Source: Mucilaginibacter flavidus
GTDB taxonomy: Bacteria > Bacteroidota > Bacteroidia > Sphingobacteriales > Sphingobacteriaceae
DNA: 64,000 nucleotides
Direction of reading: 5' to 3'
Assembly: GCF_024055575.1 (NCBI RefSeq)
Contig: NZ_JAMXOE010000005.1
Coordinates: 180,378-244,377, forward strand
Every line of letters starts with the position of its first letter. Position 1 is the first letter of the stretch. This document shows positions 56,122 through 64,000 of this stretch, piece after piece. The notes beneath the pieces were generated by a model. It saw nothing but the letters and a program-made list of their open reading frames with translations, was not told the origin of the DNA and searched no databases. A program made the position numbers and the translations under genes.

Positions 56122-59022
56122 TTAAATATCGAATAGCTTTTCAAGTTGCTTTTTGAAATGGAGATGGAGTTCGGCGTCGTTTTCAAATTCGGTATAAAAA
56201 TGGCCAAGTTCTTTGAGTTTCCTTTTGAAAGCAAATAGACTAGCAGTGTTGTCCTCATTTAAATCAGTTGTTTTTATATCGCCTTTCTTAAAATAGGTGA
56301 GAATTTTGGGTTTGTCTGTTTCTTTAAAATGTTTGAATGCGTTTTCAAATTCCTCTGCCGTGTATTTACCAACTTTAGTGAAAAATAGCAACATGAAAAT
56401 ATCGGAACTTTTTATCGCATTATTATACTCATCCTGCAGCCTTGTTTGAGACACGGTATCTAAAAAGTCCTCCCAAACCTCCAATTGTAAAAATATGCTC
56501 TTCTTGTTTAATCGTTTGTTTTCTCTATTTATAAAGATTTCAAATTTCTCGCGTTCATTTTTCATTTCCAATGAGGACGCAAGAAACAAAGTTATTGTGG
56601 AAGTTTTATGAATTTTTTTTGTCAGCGGATTCCCTCTGGCAAAGATTCCATCTATCAATTCAACTATATTTACCTCATTGTAAGGTTGTATTTCGCATTC
56701 TATAATTTTTTTACCAAACTTTTTTTTATCGAGTAATTTTCTATAATCGTAAAAATGCTTAAAAACTGCATTTTTGCATGATGCACAACAACAGGGTATC
56801 ATCTTATACCACCGGCTTTTTTGCAGTTGATCACGCCTATTTTGTTTAAATAATTCATTATTCAGTTCATCAATTTGGAAAGTAATTTTACTGATAAGTT
56901 CTTTCGCGTATAGGCCTTGCACAAGTATATTTAGCCGCTTATTATCCCAAGCTTCAGTAATTTCAGCAAAGGTGTCCGGGCAATCCATCGATGCCCCGTC
57001 AATTTTTACGCCGGTTTTCCAAACGACTTGTTGTTTATTAAAGTGCGCTATATGTTTGTGAACGCGCACGATTAACCGAGTTAAAACGCCTTTCGGCATA
57101 AAGTCATACCAATATTGAATGGGAAGGTCATTACTAATGACCCATTTATAGCCTTCGGGAGAACTATCGGAAAGCATTTCCGGGACTATGTACGTATTTG
57201 TGTCTGCCTTGTCTATCTGATAGCATAATTCAAATTGCTTCATTAAAGCCAATAATTTTTTATGCACAGATGGTTCGTAATCCTTATGCTTCCAAATTCC
57301 AGTCAAGTCCCCGTCATTGAATCTGCCTTTATTTTTTCGAACTTCACTATTATCAAGTATCGCAAATACGGCATCGGTAGCCCATGTGTTTTGAAGGATG
57401 ATAAAGTCCTCCAACATTCCATAATCTTGAAAATGTAAAAACACACCCAAGTCATGAAATATTCGACTTAACTCCATTTGTCTATCATAATCCGACACAT
57501 CATTTTTTTTGCACAGCGCTATGAATTCATTTTTAGATATATAATGGTTATTGACACTTAGTTTTTGGAGTTCGTTCCTAACTTGAGCCCAATTCTTGGG
57601 CATGGGATATCCAACGAGAGGCAATCGTTTTAGTTCAGTTTCAATATCTTCTTTTAAAGCAAGAAAATCATTAAGTCGTGCTTTCTTAAAAGTATTAGTT
57701 CCAGGGATTAATGCGTTAAGATTTACGCTATAATCATTCTTTAAAAAACTAAACCTAGCCCTCTTTTGTGGGAGGTCTATAGTTATTTGTCGTTCATTTT
57801 TTTCGTTTCTGATAAGTAATAAAGGGCTATTTCCGCCTAACAACTCAATACATTGTAGCCAATAATTTATCGCAGTATCGTCATTCCCAATGCTATCCTT
57901 CCCCGTATCCATAACCAAAATATAGAGAGATCTATGCGTCAAAAAAAACTGATGCGTAGTTTGGTAAATTTGTTGCCCACCAAAATCCCAAATATTGTAA
58001 AAGAGCTTTCTGGAATCGCCTAATTTGTCAATAATATCAAATTCTAAGCGCTCAATATCAATACCTCTTGTTGTTTTGTCTTCTTTAGGTAGTTCTGCGG
58101 AACTATCAAATAGCTTTAATCTTAGCGAAGTTTTTCCCGCCCTCGGTTGTCCAACAATCAACATTTTCGCTTCATACAAATATTCAACACCTTGCTTTTC
58201 TATTTCTGTAAAATAGTTAGCAATTGACTCGTTCCCCAATTCTATTATTTCAATCGGCGGAATAATTAATGGATTATCTTGTATATTTATTTCCCCCTGT
58301 CTTACTGAATAAGGTTCTTTACTAACTATCTTTAGGCTGTTATGTATACTGGTAAGATAATTAAGCAAAGGAGAAAGATCGCTAATTTTATTATTGCTAA
58401 TATTTAGCTTTTTTAAGCGCGGAAGTTTTGAAAGCGCGGAAATATCCAAAATCTTATTGTAATTTATATCTAAATGTTGTAACTCATTCAGGTATTGAAT
58501 AGGATTAATTATTGAAAGATCGTTATAATTCAAGTCGAGGGATTCCAACTTAATTAGCTTTGCCAGAAAACTCAAATCTGATATTTTGTTATTATTCAGA
58601 TATAGTTTTGTAAGATTGGTGAGTTTCTCAAGACTGCTCGCGTTTTCTATTTTATTTCTTCCAAGATCTATTTTTTCTAATCTTGTCAAGTTTTCCAGTC
58701 CTTGTAAATGAGTAATTTCATTTGAACTGAGATCTAATTCACGTAACTCAACTAAGTTCTGCAAACCGTCTACCGTTTCAATTTCATTTTGATAAAGGGC
58801 CAGCTTTTGCAATTGTTTTAGCTCGTCGAGTCCTGTTAATTTCTTGATTTTATTACTGCCAAGGACTAATGATTTAATGTGAGTGCACTTAGACAGTTCG
58901 GTTTGCAAACGTGCTCCTTTTATAAGGTCGTGATCGGATATCTTGCATCCGTTTAGCGCCAATGAAATATGTTTACTTTTAAGGCAAATATCAATGAGAT
59001 GATAAGGATCGTCGTCAAACAT
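56122..59022 (-). CDS. Roco protein: leucine-rich repeats, Roc GTPase, COR, TIR/DUF4062-like C-terminus
   Basis: A 966-residue multidomain protein. Residues ~1-250 are SDS22-type leucine-rich repeats (LEKIDLGRNKI, LTKLYLNNNKI, LESLDLNYNDL, LKKLNISNNKI). A Roc GTPase follows: P-loop GQPRAGKT at 291-298, switch Thr317/318 in TTRGIDIE, DFGGQ at 346-350, and a degenerate NKxD (NEKN at 406-409). A COR-like region spans about 470-700, then CCCASC near 744-749. The last ~160 residues (TLFLASSLEMKNEREKFEIF through SSDIFMLLFFTKVGKYTAEE) look like a TIR or DUF4062 effector domain. DNA is A/T-richer than its neighbours. Architecture resembles NLR-like defence proteins, but a defence role is inferred. 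Confidence 0.85.
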   Translation of the reverse strand: MFDDDPYHLIDICLKSKHISLALNGCKISDHDLIKGARLQTELSKCTHIKSLVLGSNKIKKLTGLDELKQLQKLALYQNEIETVDGLQNLVELRELDLSSNEITHLQGLENLTRLEKIDLGRNKIENASSLEKLTNLTKLYLNNNKISDLSFLAKLIKLESLDLNYNDLSIINPIQYLNELQHLDINYNKILDISALSKLPRLKKLNISNNKISDLSPLLNYLTSIHNSLKIVSKEPYSVRQGEINIQDNPLIIPPIEIIELGNESIANYFTEIEKQGVEYLYEAKMLIVGQPRAGKTSLRLKLFDSSAELPKEDKTTRGIDIERLEFDIIDKLGDSRKLFYNIWDFGGQQIYQTTHQFFLTHRSLYILVMDTGKDSIGNDDTAINYWLQCIELLGGNSPLLLIRNEKNERQITIDLPQKRARFSFLKNDYSVNLNALIPGTNTFKKARLNDFLALKEDIETELKRLPLVGYPMPKNWAQVRNELQKLSVNNHYISKNEFIALCKKNDVSDYDRQMELSRIFHDLGVFLHFQDYGMLEDFIILQNTWATDAVFAILDNSEVRKNKGRFNDGDLTGIWKHKDYEPSVHKKLLALMKQFELCYQIDKADTNTYIVPEMLSDSSPEGYKWVISNDLPIQYWYDFMPKGVLTRLIVRVHKHIAHFNKQQVVWKTGVKIDGASMDCPDTFAEITEAWDNKRLNILVQGLYAKELISKITFQIDELNNELFKQNRRDQLQKSRWYKMIPCCCASCKNAVFKHFYDYRKLLDKKKFGKKIIECEIQPYNEVNIVELIDGIFARGNPLTKKIHKTSTITLFLASSLEMKNEREKFEIFINRENKRLNKKSIFLQLEVWEDFLDTVSQTRLQDEYNNAIKSSDIFMLLFFTKVGKYTAEEFENAFKHFKETDKPKILTYFKKGDIKTTDLNEDNTASLFAFKRKLKELGHFYTEFENDAELHLHFKKQLEKLFDI

Positions 59023-59167
59023 TTTTTCGTTTAGGTATTAATCACAGTGAATTGAGAGATAAATATAAGACATTCATTTGATCATCTAAAGAAATACTTA
59101 AAATACGGTTTCTCCCTATCCCACAAATTTTCACTACCTTGCCTCCTTTCATCACCTACAAAGTATA

Positions 59168-60388
59168 GTGACATTCAAGGAATTCAATTTTAATAACGAT
59201 TTATTCGAAGGCATCGAGAGCATGGGGTTCACCACTCCCACACCAATACAAGCGATGGCCATCCCCATTATCGCCGCGGGGCGAGATATTATTGCCTGCG
59301 CACAAACGGGTACGGGTAAAACCGGCGCCTACCTTTTGCCCATATTGGACAAGATAGGCAAAACCAATAAACACCACACCAGCACGCTTATTTTGGCGCC
59401 AACGCGCGAGCTTGCCCAGCAAATTGACCAACAGGTGGAGGGCCTTGCCTATTTTACCGGCACCAGCTCGATAGCCGTTTTCGGCGGCGGCGATGGGAGT
59501 GCTTATGAACAGCAGCGCCGTGGTATACAGGCTAATGTGAACATCATCATAGCTACGCCAGGCAGGCTGATTGCGCACCTTACATCGGGCGTATTAAAGC
59601 TTAACCATTGCACCAACCTGATTCTGGACGAAGCCGACCGCATGCTCGACATGGGGTTTTCGGACGATATTATGCGCATCATCAGCTACCTGCCCAAAGA
59701 GCGGCAAACGCTGCTGTTTTCGGCCACCATGCCGGGGCGCATTCGTACGCTGGCTAAAAAGATTTTAAATAATCCCGAGCAGGTAAACATTGCGCTGTCG
59801 CAACCGGCAGTGGGGATTGACCAGCAGATATACCGCGTGCACGATGCGCAGAAAACACCTTTGCTGCAATTGCTGCTTAAAAACGGCTCGTATGCCAGCA
59901 CTATTATTTTTTGCTCGAGGAAAGAGATTGTAAAATCGCTTACCCGCGAACTGAAACAGGCCAAGCTTAACGCCAGCGCCTTTCACTCGGATTTGGAGCA
60001 GAAGGAACGCGAGGAGATTTTATTAGCCTTTAAAAACAAACAATTGCCGGTTATTATCGGTACCGACGCCCTTTCGCGTGGTATTGATGTGGAGGGGATT
60101 GATTTAGTTATCAACTACGATGTGCCTGGCGATCCAGAGGATTATATCCACCGCATTGGTCGTACGGCCCGCGCCGAAACAACCGGCACAGCCATCACTT
60201 TTGTAAACCACCGCGACGAACGCAAACTGAAAAACATTGAACAACTGATAGAAAAACCTATCCGCCTGATTGATGTTCCGGATGAGCTGAAGTCGATAGA
60301 ACAGGCTAAACAACCGGAACATGGCCCTAATAAACGCCCGCAGCAAAGGCGCTGGGGTAATAAGGGTAAGCCGAGGGGTAAGAGTTAA
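59168..60388 (+). CDS. DEAD-box ATP-dependent RNA helicase
   Basis: A 406-residue RNA helicase that starts at GTG 59168 (no ATG until codon 19, past the Q-motif region). Q motif [13 protein letters not shown], motif I AQTGTGKT (45-52), Ia [62 protein letters not shown] and [15 protein letters not shown]. The basic tail ([16 protein letters not shown]) is usual for RhlE-like enzymes. Probably remodels ribosomal or mRNA structures, often cold-induced. A single gene. Confidence 0.96.
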   Translation: MTFKEFNFNNDLFEGIESMGFTTPTPIQAMAIPIIAAGRDIIACAQTGTGKTGAYLLPILDKIGKTNKHHTSTLILAPTRELAQQIDQQVEGLAYFTGTSSIAVFGGGDGSAYEQQRRGIQANVNIIIATPGRLIAHLTSGVLKLNHCTNLILDEADRMLDMGFSDDIMRIISYLPKERQTLLFSATMPGRIRTLAKKILNNPEQVNIALSQPAVGIDQQIYRVHDAQKTPLLQLLLKNGSYASTIIFCSRKEIVKSLTRELKQAKLNASAFHSDLEQKEREEILLAFKNKQLPVIIGTDALSRGIDVEGIDLVINYDVPGDPEDYIHRIGRTARAETTGTAITFVNHRDERKLKNIEQLIEKPIRLIDVPDELKSIEQAKQPEHGPNKRPQQRRWGNKGKPRGKS

Positions 60389-60412
60389 GAAATGCAGCTC
60401 ACCCTCTTTGCG

Positions 60413-60465
60413 CTTGCGCAGAGAGGGCCGACGAGCGATCCGCTGGCTAGCGGACGGGGTGAGTC
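60413..60465 (+). repeat. 53-bp repeat, inverted copy of 63831-63883
   Basis: CTTGCGCAGAGAGGGCCGAC through GCGGACGGGGTGAGTC matches the complement of 63831-63883 in 50 of 53 bases. It lies in the gap between the helicase and GH43 genes, where 60400-60590 also contains CACCCTCTTTG/CAAAGAGGG inverted units. Confidence 0.75.
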
Positions 60466-60602
60466 TACACCGCCGTGCATTCGCGCCAATGCATTGACGT
60501 GAACATCGCGCGCATATCTACTCACCCGGTCGTTGCTTCGCTCGACCTGCCCTCTCTGCTTCACAAAGAGGGCGCGAAAAAAATAAATGTGACATTATTT
60601 TT

Positions 60603-61586
60603 ATGACAACACCAAAAAAACTCCTTCTTATCCTGCTGTTAACCCAATGCGGCATCGTGGCAGCACAAAAAAAAGAAACATCAGGCAACCCGATTGCCCA
60701 GGGCTGGTACGCCGATCCGGAAGCCAAAATTTTTGATAAAACATATTGGGTTTACCCTACCTACTCGGCGAAATATGATGAGCAGGTTTTTATGGACGCC
60801 TTTTCCTCTACAGATCTGGTGCACTGGACCAAGCACCCCCGCATTGTTGACAGCAGCTCCGTCAAATGGGTAAAACGCGCGCTTTGGGCACCGGCTGTTA
60901 CCAAAAAGGACGACAAATATTACCTGTTTTTTGGCGCCAACGATATTCATGACGACCAGAAGGAAGTTGGTGGCATCGGCGTGGCCGTGTCAGACAATCC
61001 CGGCGGGCCGTTTAAAGACTACCTGGGCAAGCCGCTCATAGGTAAAATTTACAACAAGGCCCAGCCTATCGACCAGTTTGTTTATAAAGATGACGATGGC
61101 CAGTACTATATTATATATGGTGGCTGGGGGCAGTGCAATATCGCGAAGCTCAATAAGGATTTTACCGGCTTTTTGCCCTTTGCAGATGGCGAAACCTTTA
61201 AGCGCATTACGCCCAAGGATTATGTAGAAGGCCCGGTGATGTTTAAGCGCAATGGCAAATACTACTTAATGTGGAGCGAAGGCGGCTGGACCGGTCCTGA
61301 CTACCGCGTGGCTTATGCTATTGGCAATACGCCGCTGGGTCCGTTTAAACGTATAGCTACTATATTAAAGCAGGATGTTAAAATTGCTACCGGCGCGGGG
61401 CACCACTCGGTGTTGAATGTGCCTGGTACTAATGAATGGTATATTGTTTACCATCGCCGCCCCCTTGGTGAAACCGATGGCAACCATCGAGTGACTTGTA
61501 TCGACAAAATGTACTTTGATAAAAACGGGATGATATTGCCGGTAAAGATTACCAATGAGGGAGTTGCAGCGAGGGTGATAAAATAA
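60603..61586 (+). CDS. Secreted glycoside hydrolase family 43-like enzyme
   Basis: A 327-residue secreted enzyme. Signal peptide (LLLILLLTQCGIVAA) and a five-bladed propeller: QGWYADPEAKIFDKTYWVYP (catalytic-base Asp in YADPE), VKWVKRALWAPAVTKKDDKY, QPIDQFVYKDDDGQYYIIYG (Asp), then KDYVEGPVMFKRNGKYYLMW (catalytic Glu in EGP) and GAGHHSVLNVPGTNEWYIVY. This is typical of GH43 beta-xylosidases and arabinofuranosidases. Substrate unknown; no Sus genes are adjacent. Periplasmic or surface location is expected. Confidence 0.93.
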   Translation: MTTPKKLLLILLLTQCGIVAAQKKETSGNPIAQGWYADPEAKIFDKTYWVYPTYSAKYDEQVFMDAFSSTDLVHWTKHPRIVDSSSVKWVKRALWAPAVTKKDDKYYLFFGANDIHDDQKEVGGIGVAVSDNPGGPFKDYLGKPLIGKIYNKAQPIDQFVYKDDDGQYYIIYGGWGQCNIAKLNKDFTGFLPFADGETFKRITPKDYVEGPVMFKRNGKYYLMWSEGGWTGPDYRVAYAIGNTPLGPFKRIATILKQDVKIATGAGHHSVLNVPGTNEWYIVYHRRPLGETDGNHRVTCIDKMYFDKNGMILPVKITNEGVAARVIK

Positions 61587-61630
61587 TAACTACATACCGG
61601 CGAAACAGCAGGATAAGCAGGTTTTTACCA

Positions 61631-61786
61631 AAAGTGCTGACACTAATTTGTCAGTACTTTTTGCGTTTTTAGGGGTAGCAGGCAGGGTAAAAAGTGCACT
61701 ATTACTACAGAAACAAGCTTTTTAGCACTTTGCGGTGAACTGTTCCTGTTCCACCCTGTTCCTTATGTTCCACTGTGAACAGGAAC
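61631..61786 (+). other. Two-part intergenic module, copy B
   Basis: AAAGTGCTGACA/TGTCAGTACTTT hairpin (61631-61660) followed by TTTTTGCGTTTTT, then 85 bases of unconserved sequence, then the 41-base repeat 61746-61786 (39 of 41 bases identical to the complement of 25705-25745). The hairpin lies 44 bp after the GH43 stop and can serve as its terminator. Both copies lie between convergent genes. Confidence 0.75.
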
Positions 61787-61812
61787 GCAAGATCTATACC
61801 CAATGACGAACC

Positions 61813-62685
61813 TTACTCCTCCAATTCTCCCGCGGCAAAGGTATTCCCCTGTTTAATATCACCGGTGTCAAAACCTTTTTTAAACCAATAAGCGCGCTGG
61901 GCTGATGTGCCGTGGGTGAAACTGTCGGGTTCAACATGGCCCTGGTATTGTTGCTGCAGGCGGTCGTCGCCGATGGCATGGGCTGCGGTTAGTGCCGAGT
62001 CGATGTCCGGGCGGTTGATGACAATACCACTTTGGTTTTTTGCTTCATAATGCGCCCAAAGGCCGGCATAAAAATCGGCCTGCAGTTCGAGCTTTACGGA
62101 TAGTTTGTTATATTCCTTTTTGCTCAGGCTTTGCCGTGCCTGCTCCATTTTTTGCGATACGCCCAGCAGGTTTTGTACGTGATGGCCAACCTCGTGGGCA
62201 ATTACATAAGCCGCAGCAAACTCGCCGGGGGCCTGGAAGCGCCGCTGCATCTCGGTAAAAAATGAAGTGTCGAGGTAAACTTTGCGGTCGGCAGGGCAAT
62301 AAAATGGCCCTGTCGCCGAACTGGCGAAACCGCAGCCCTGGGCATCAACGCCTTCGCTGTAAAGGTGCAGCGTCGGCTTAGTATAAGTGCGGCCCATGCG
62401 ACTGAAAATCTCCGTCCAAACATCTTCGGTGCCGGCCAGAATTACGCGCGAAAATTTTTTCTGCATGCCTTCGGGACCGTTTGTAACACGGGTATTTTGC
62501 TGTTGAGTGCTGTCGCCGCTGCCTCCGCCGTTTAAAAGCTGGGCGGGATTAACACCGGTAAATAAGTAAATCAGCAAGCCTATAAAGCCTATGATCCCGC
62601 CTCCAAAAAATAACCCGCGACCTCTGCCGCCACTGCTGCTACCTTCTTCAACATTATCACTTTCGCGTCCGCCAAACCATTGCAT
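61813..62685 (-). CDS. Neutral zinc metallopeptidase (YpfJ-like)
   Basis: A 290-residue membrane-anchored protein: Gly/Ser-rich N-terminus, one membrane helix (GGGIIGFIGLLIYLFTGV), then the predicted peptidase domain with HEVGHH at 164-169 inside EFAAAYVIAHEVGHHVQNLL, TGPFYCPADRKVYLD upstream, and LQADFYAGLWAHYEAKNQ (third ligand region) downstream. The group is the YpfJ/zinc_metallopept family of uncertain substrate. It follows cysM on the same strand with a 150-bp fold-back between. Confidence 0.9.
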   Translation of the reverse strand: MQWFGGRESDNVEEGSSSGGRGRGLFFGGGIIGFIGLLIYLFTGVNPAQLLNGGGSGDSTQQQNTRVTNGPEGMQKKFSRVILAGTEDVWTEIFSRMGRTYTKPTLHLYSEGVDAQGCGFASSATGPFYCPADRKVYLDTSFFTEMQRRFQAPGEFAAAYVIAHEVGHHVQNLLGVSQKMEQARQSLSKKEYNKLSVKLELQADFYAGLWAHYEAKNQSGIVINRPDIDSALTAAHAIGDDRLQQQYQGHVEPDSFTHGTSAQRAYWFKKGFDTGDIKQGNTFAAGELEE

Positions 62686-62743
62686 AATTATTTGATTTTA
62701 TGTTAATGGTTAACAAGAATTTTAGGGGATTGTTTAGGGGGAT

Positions 62744-62893
62744 CTGAACCGGGATTAAACAGATTTTTCGATTAACAGGATGTTTGGATACCTGCATGAA
62801 TAAGACGATGATCAACGGCCGCACTAATATAGACAGACGATACGTGGTCGCCAAAATCCCGGGCATCCTAAAATCTGTTTAATCCCGGTTCAG
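62744..62893. repeat. Fold-back element with 24-bp perfect arms
   Basis: CTGAACCGGGATTAAACAGA (62744 on, 24 bases to 62767) and its exact complement (62870-62893) bound 150 bp between cysM and the metallopeptidase gene. The inner bases also pair in part (ACAGGATG / GCATCCT). No frame inside. Confidence 0.8.
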
Positions 62894-62898
62894 ACAAT

Positions 62899-63771
62899 TT
62901 ACCCAAATAATGCACTGCTCAAATACCTGTCGCCCCTGTCGCAGCAAATAAATACAATTGTGCCTTCGGTAAGTTCCTGTGCTACTTTTGCGGCAGCTGC
63001 CATTGCGCCGCCGCTGCTCATGCCGGCAAATAGGCCTTCTTCCCGGGCTAGCCGGCGTGCCATTTGGATGGATTCGGCCTCAGATATGTCCAATACCCTG
63101 TCGACGCGCTCTGGTTCAAATATTTTCGGTAAGTATTCAACCGGCCAGCGGCGTATGCCGGGGATTGACGAGCCTTCAGTTGGCTGGCAGCCAACAATTT
63201 GTATGGCTGGGTTTATTTCTTTAAAATACCTTGAATTGCCCATTATTGTACCGGTAGTGCCCATTGCACTTACAAAATGGGTGATCTTCCCTTCGGTATC
63301 GCGCCAGATTTCGGGGCCGGTGGTTTTGTAGTGGGCGAGGTAATTATCAGGGTTGGCAAATTGGTTAAGTAAAAAGTAGCCATCGGTAGCGCCTTTTTCT
63401 TCGGCGTAATCGCGGCAGATTTCAATACCCTCCAACAGGGTTACTTTCGCGCCAAAGGCCTCCATAGTTAGTGTACGTTCGCGGGTGGAGTTTGAGGGCA
63501 TTACCAGCTCTATTTCGAGTCCGTACATGCTGGCAATCATGGCGAGGGCAATACCTGTATTGCCGCTGGTGGCTTCAACCAGTTTGGTGCCTTTGTTTAT
63601 ATCGCCGCGCTCAATGGCGCTGCGTATCATATTCAGTGCCGCCCGGTCCTTCACACTGCCGCCCGGATTGTTTCCTTCCAGCTTGGCAAAAATGCGCACG
63701 TTGGGGTTCGGGTTTAGTCTTTTTATTTCGGCCATTGGCGTGTTGCCAATTAAATCTATTATTCCAGCCAT
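62899..63771 (-). CDS. cysM: Cysteine synthase (CysM/CysK-type)
   Basis: A 290-residue PLP enzyme that makes cysteine from O-acetylserine (or O-phosphoserine) and sulfide or thiosulfate. PLP Lys41 is in NNPGGSVKDRAALNMI; the substrate loop TSGNTG is at 68-73; the phosphate-binding GTTGT lies in SAMGTTGTIMGNSRYF; the C-terminal Ser-containing region is GLFAGMSSGGAMAAAA. The short size (about 290) and the ending at FICCDRGDRYLSSALFG favour CysM over CysK; without comparison I am not certain. A single gene. Confidence 0.93.
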   Translation of the reverse strand: MAGIIDLIGNTPMAEIKRLNPNPNVRIFAKLEGNNPGGSVKDRAALNMIRSAIERGDINKGTKLVEATSGNTGIALAMIASMYGLEIELVMPSNSTRERTLTMEAFGAKVTLLEGIEICRDYAEEKGATDGYFLLNQFANPDNYLAHYKTTGPEIWRDTEGKITHFVSAMGTTGTIMGNSRYFKEINPAIQIVGCQPTEGSSIPGIRRWPVEYLPKIFEPERVDRVLDISEAESIQMARRLAREEGLFAGMSSGGAMAAAAKVAQELTEGTIVFICCDRGDRYLSSALFG

Positions 63772-63830
63772 GGTATTTAAGTTCTATTTAGAGATTCGCG
63801 CCTGCATAGTTTGTTACCTGTCGCCGTTTT

Positions 63831-63883
63831 GACTCACCCCGTCCGCTAGCTAGCGGATCGCTGGTCGACCCTCTCTGCGCAAG
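63831..63883 (-). repeat. 53-bp repeat, inverted copy of 60413-60465
   Basis: GACTCACCCCGTCCGCTAGC to GCGCAAG, matching 60413-60465 in reverse (50 of 53). It lies upstream of cysM. The remaining bases to 64000 show no gene that I can support; an upstream gene may begin beyond the window. Confidence 0.7.
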
Positions 63884-64000
63884 CGTGACCGTTGCGCAAC
63901 TATTTGTAATATTATACAGTCGTGAGCCTGTTCAGCTGTTCTTTGAACTATTGATTAAAACGATGTCGGCAAGTTTGCCGGGTATTGTTGTTTAGGTGAT

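Noticed and set aside
56122..60388. Treating the Roco gene and the DEAD helicase as one defence operon.
   Set aside because: They are on opposite strands, divergent, and the helicase is an ordinary RhlE-type housekeeping gene.
1..64000. tRNA, rRNA, riboswitch or prophage features.
   Set aside because: None could be supported by eye; a covariance search would be needed to rule out small RNAs fully.

Overview
The window reads as a chromosomal segment from a Bacteroidota bacterium, most likely family Sphingobacteriaceae (Mucilaginibacter/Pedobacter-like). The grounds are a GldD-type gliding lipoprotein, an enlarged ~1100-residue SecA, a ~2150-codon alpha-2-macroglobulin with an ECAEQ thioester motif and a HSEG-containing tail, many signal-peptide or lipoprotein hydrolases, TAnnTTTG-type promoter elements, and intergenic regions filled with long inverted repeats. 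No rRNA, tRNA, CRISPR array, prophage or transposase gene was found by eye. Genus and species cannot be fixed from the sequence alone.

Layout: 0-6.7 kb holds a lipoprotein, a HigBA-type toxin-antitoxin pair, an EamA transporter, asnS, an SRPBCC protein with a doubtful start, a VOC protein, and an M20 amidohydrolase overlapping a SPOR protein. 6.9-20 kb holds secA, a JmjC/cupin_8 protein, purD, a four-gene block (Lys/Pro-rich secreted protein, barrel-like protein, response regulator, histidine kinase), a divergent ApbE, a SUFU-domain protein and prfA. 20-30 kb holds a GH29 fucosidase, an M1 peptidase, aroE-gldD, a PQQ-type propeller protein, a lipoprotein and a DUF3078-like protein. 30-38 kb is a damaged or plastic stretch: a lipoprotein frameshifted at a 7-base homopolymer, 240-bp tandem repeats that have copied the 3' end of the neighbouring gene, and an alpha-2-macroglobulin gene split by one in-frame TAA. 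38-49 kb holds a secreted TIM-barrel isomerase-like protein, an LLM oxidoreductase, a flavin reductase, a large MG2/plug-like protein, a pepsin-like lipoprotein and an SGNH esterase. 49.5-52.7 kb looks like a 3-keto-glycoside unit (DUF1080, GMC oxidoreductase, small subunit). 53-64 kb holds a CBS protein, an acyltransferase, a PD40 protein, a 966-residue LRR-Roc-COR (Roco) protein with a TIR/DUF4062-like C-terminus, a DEAD helicase, a GH43 enzyme, a zinc metallopeptidase and cysM.

How it fits together: the core genes (asnS, secA, purD, prfA, aroE, cysM) are ordinary. The accessory content points to degradation of plant or microbial glycans and proteins at the cell surface (GH29, GH43, SGNH esterase, GMC/DUF1080, M1, the pepsin-like protein). 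The best candidates for something little described are the Roco protein, the bilobal pepsin-like lipoprotein, a two-part intergenic module found twice (25705-25857 and 61631-61786), and fold-back sequences inserted between operon genes and ending five bases before the downstream start codon.
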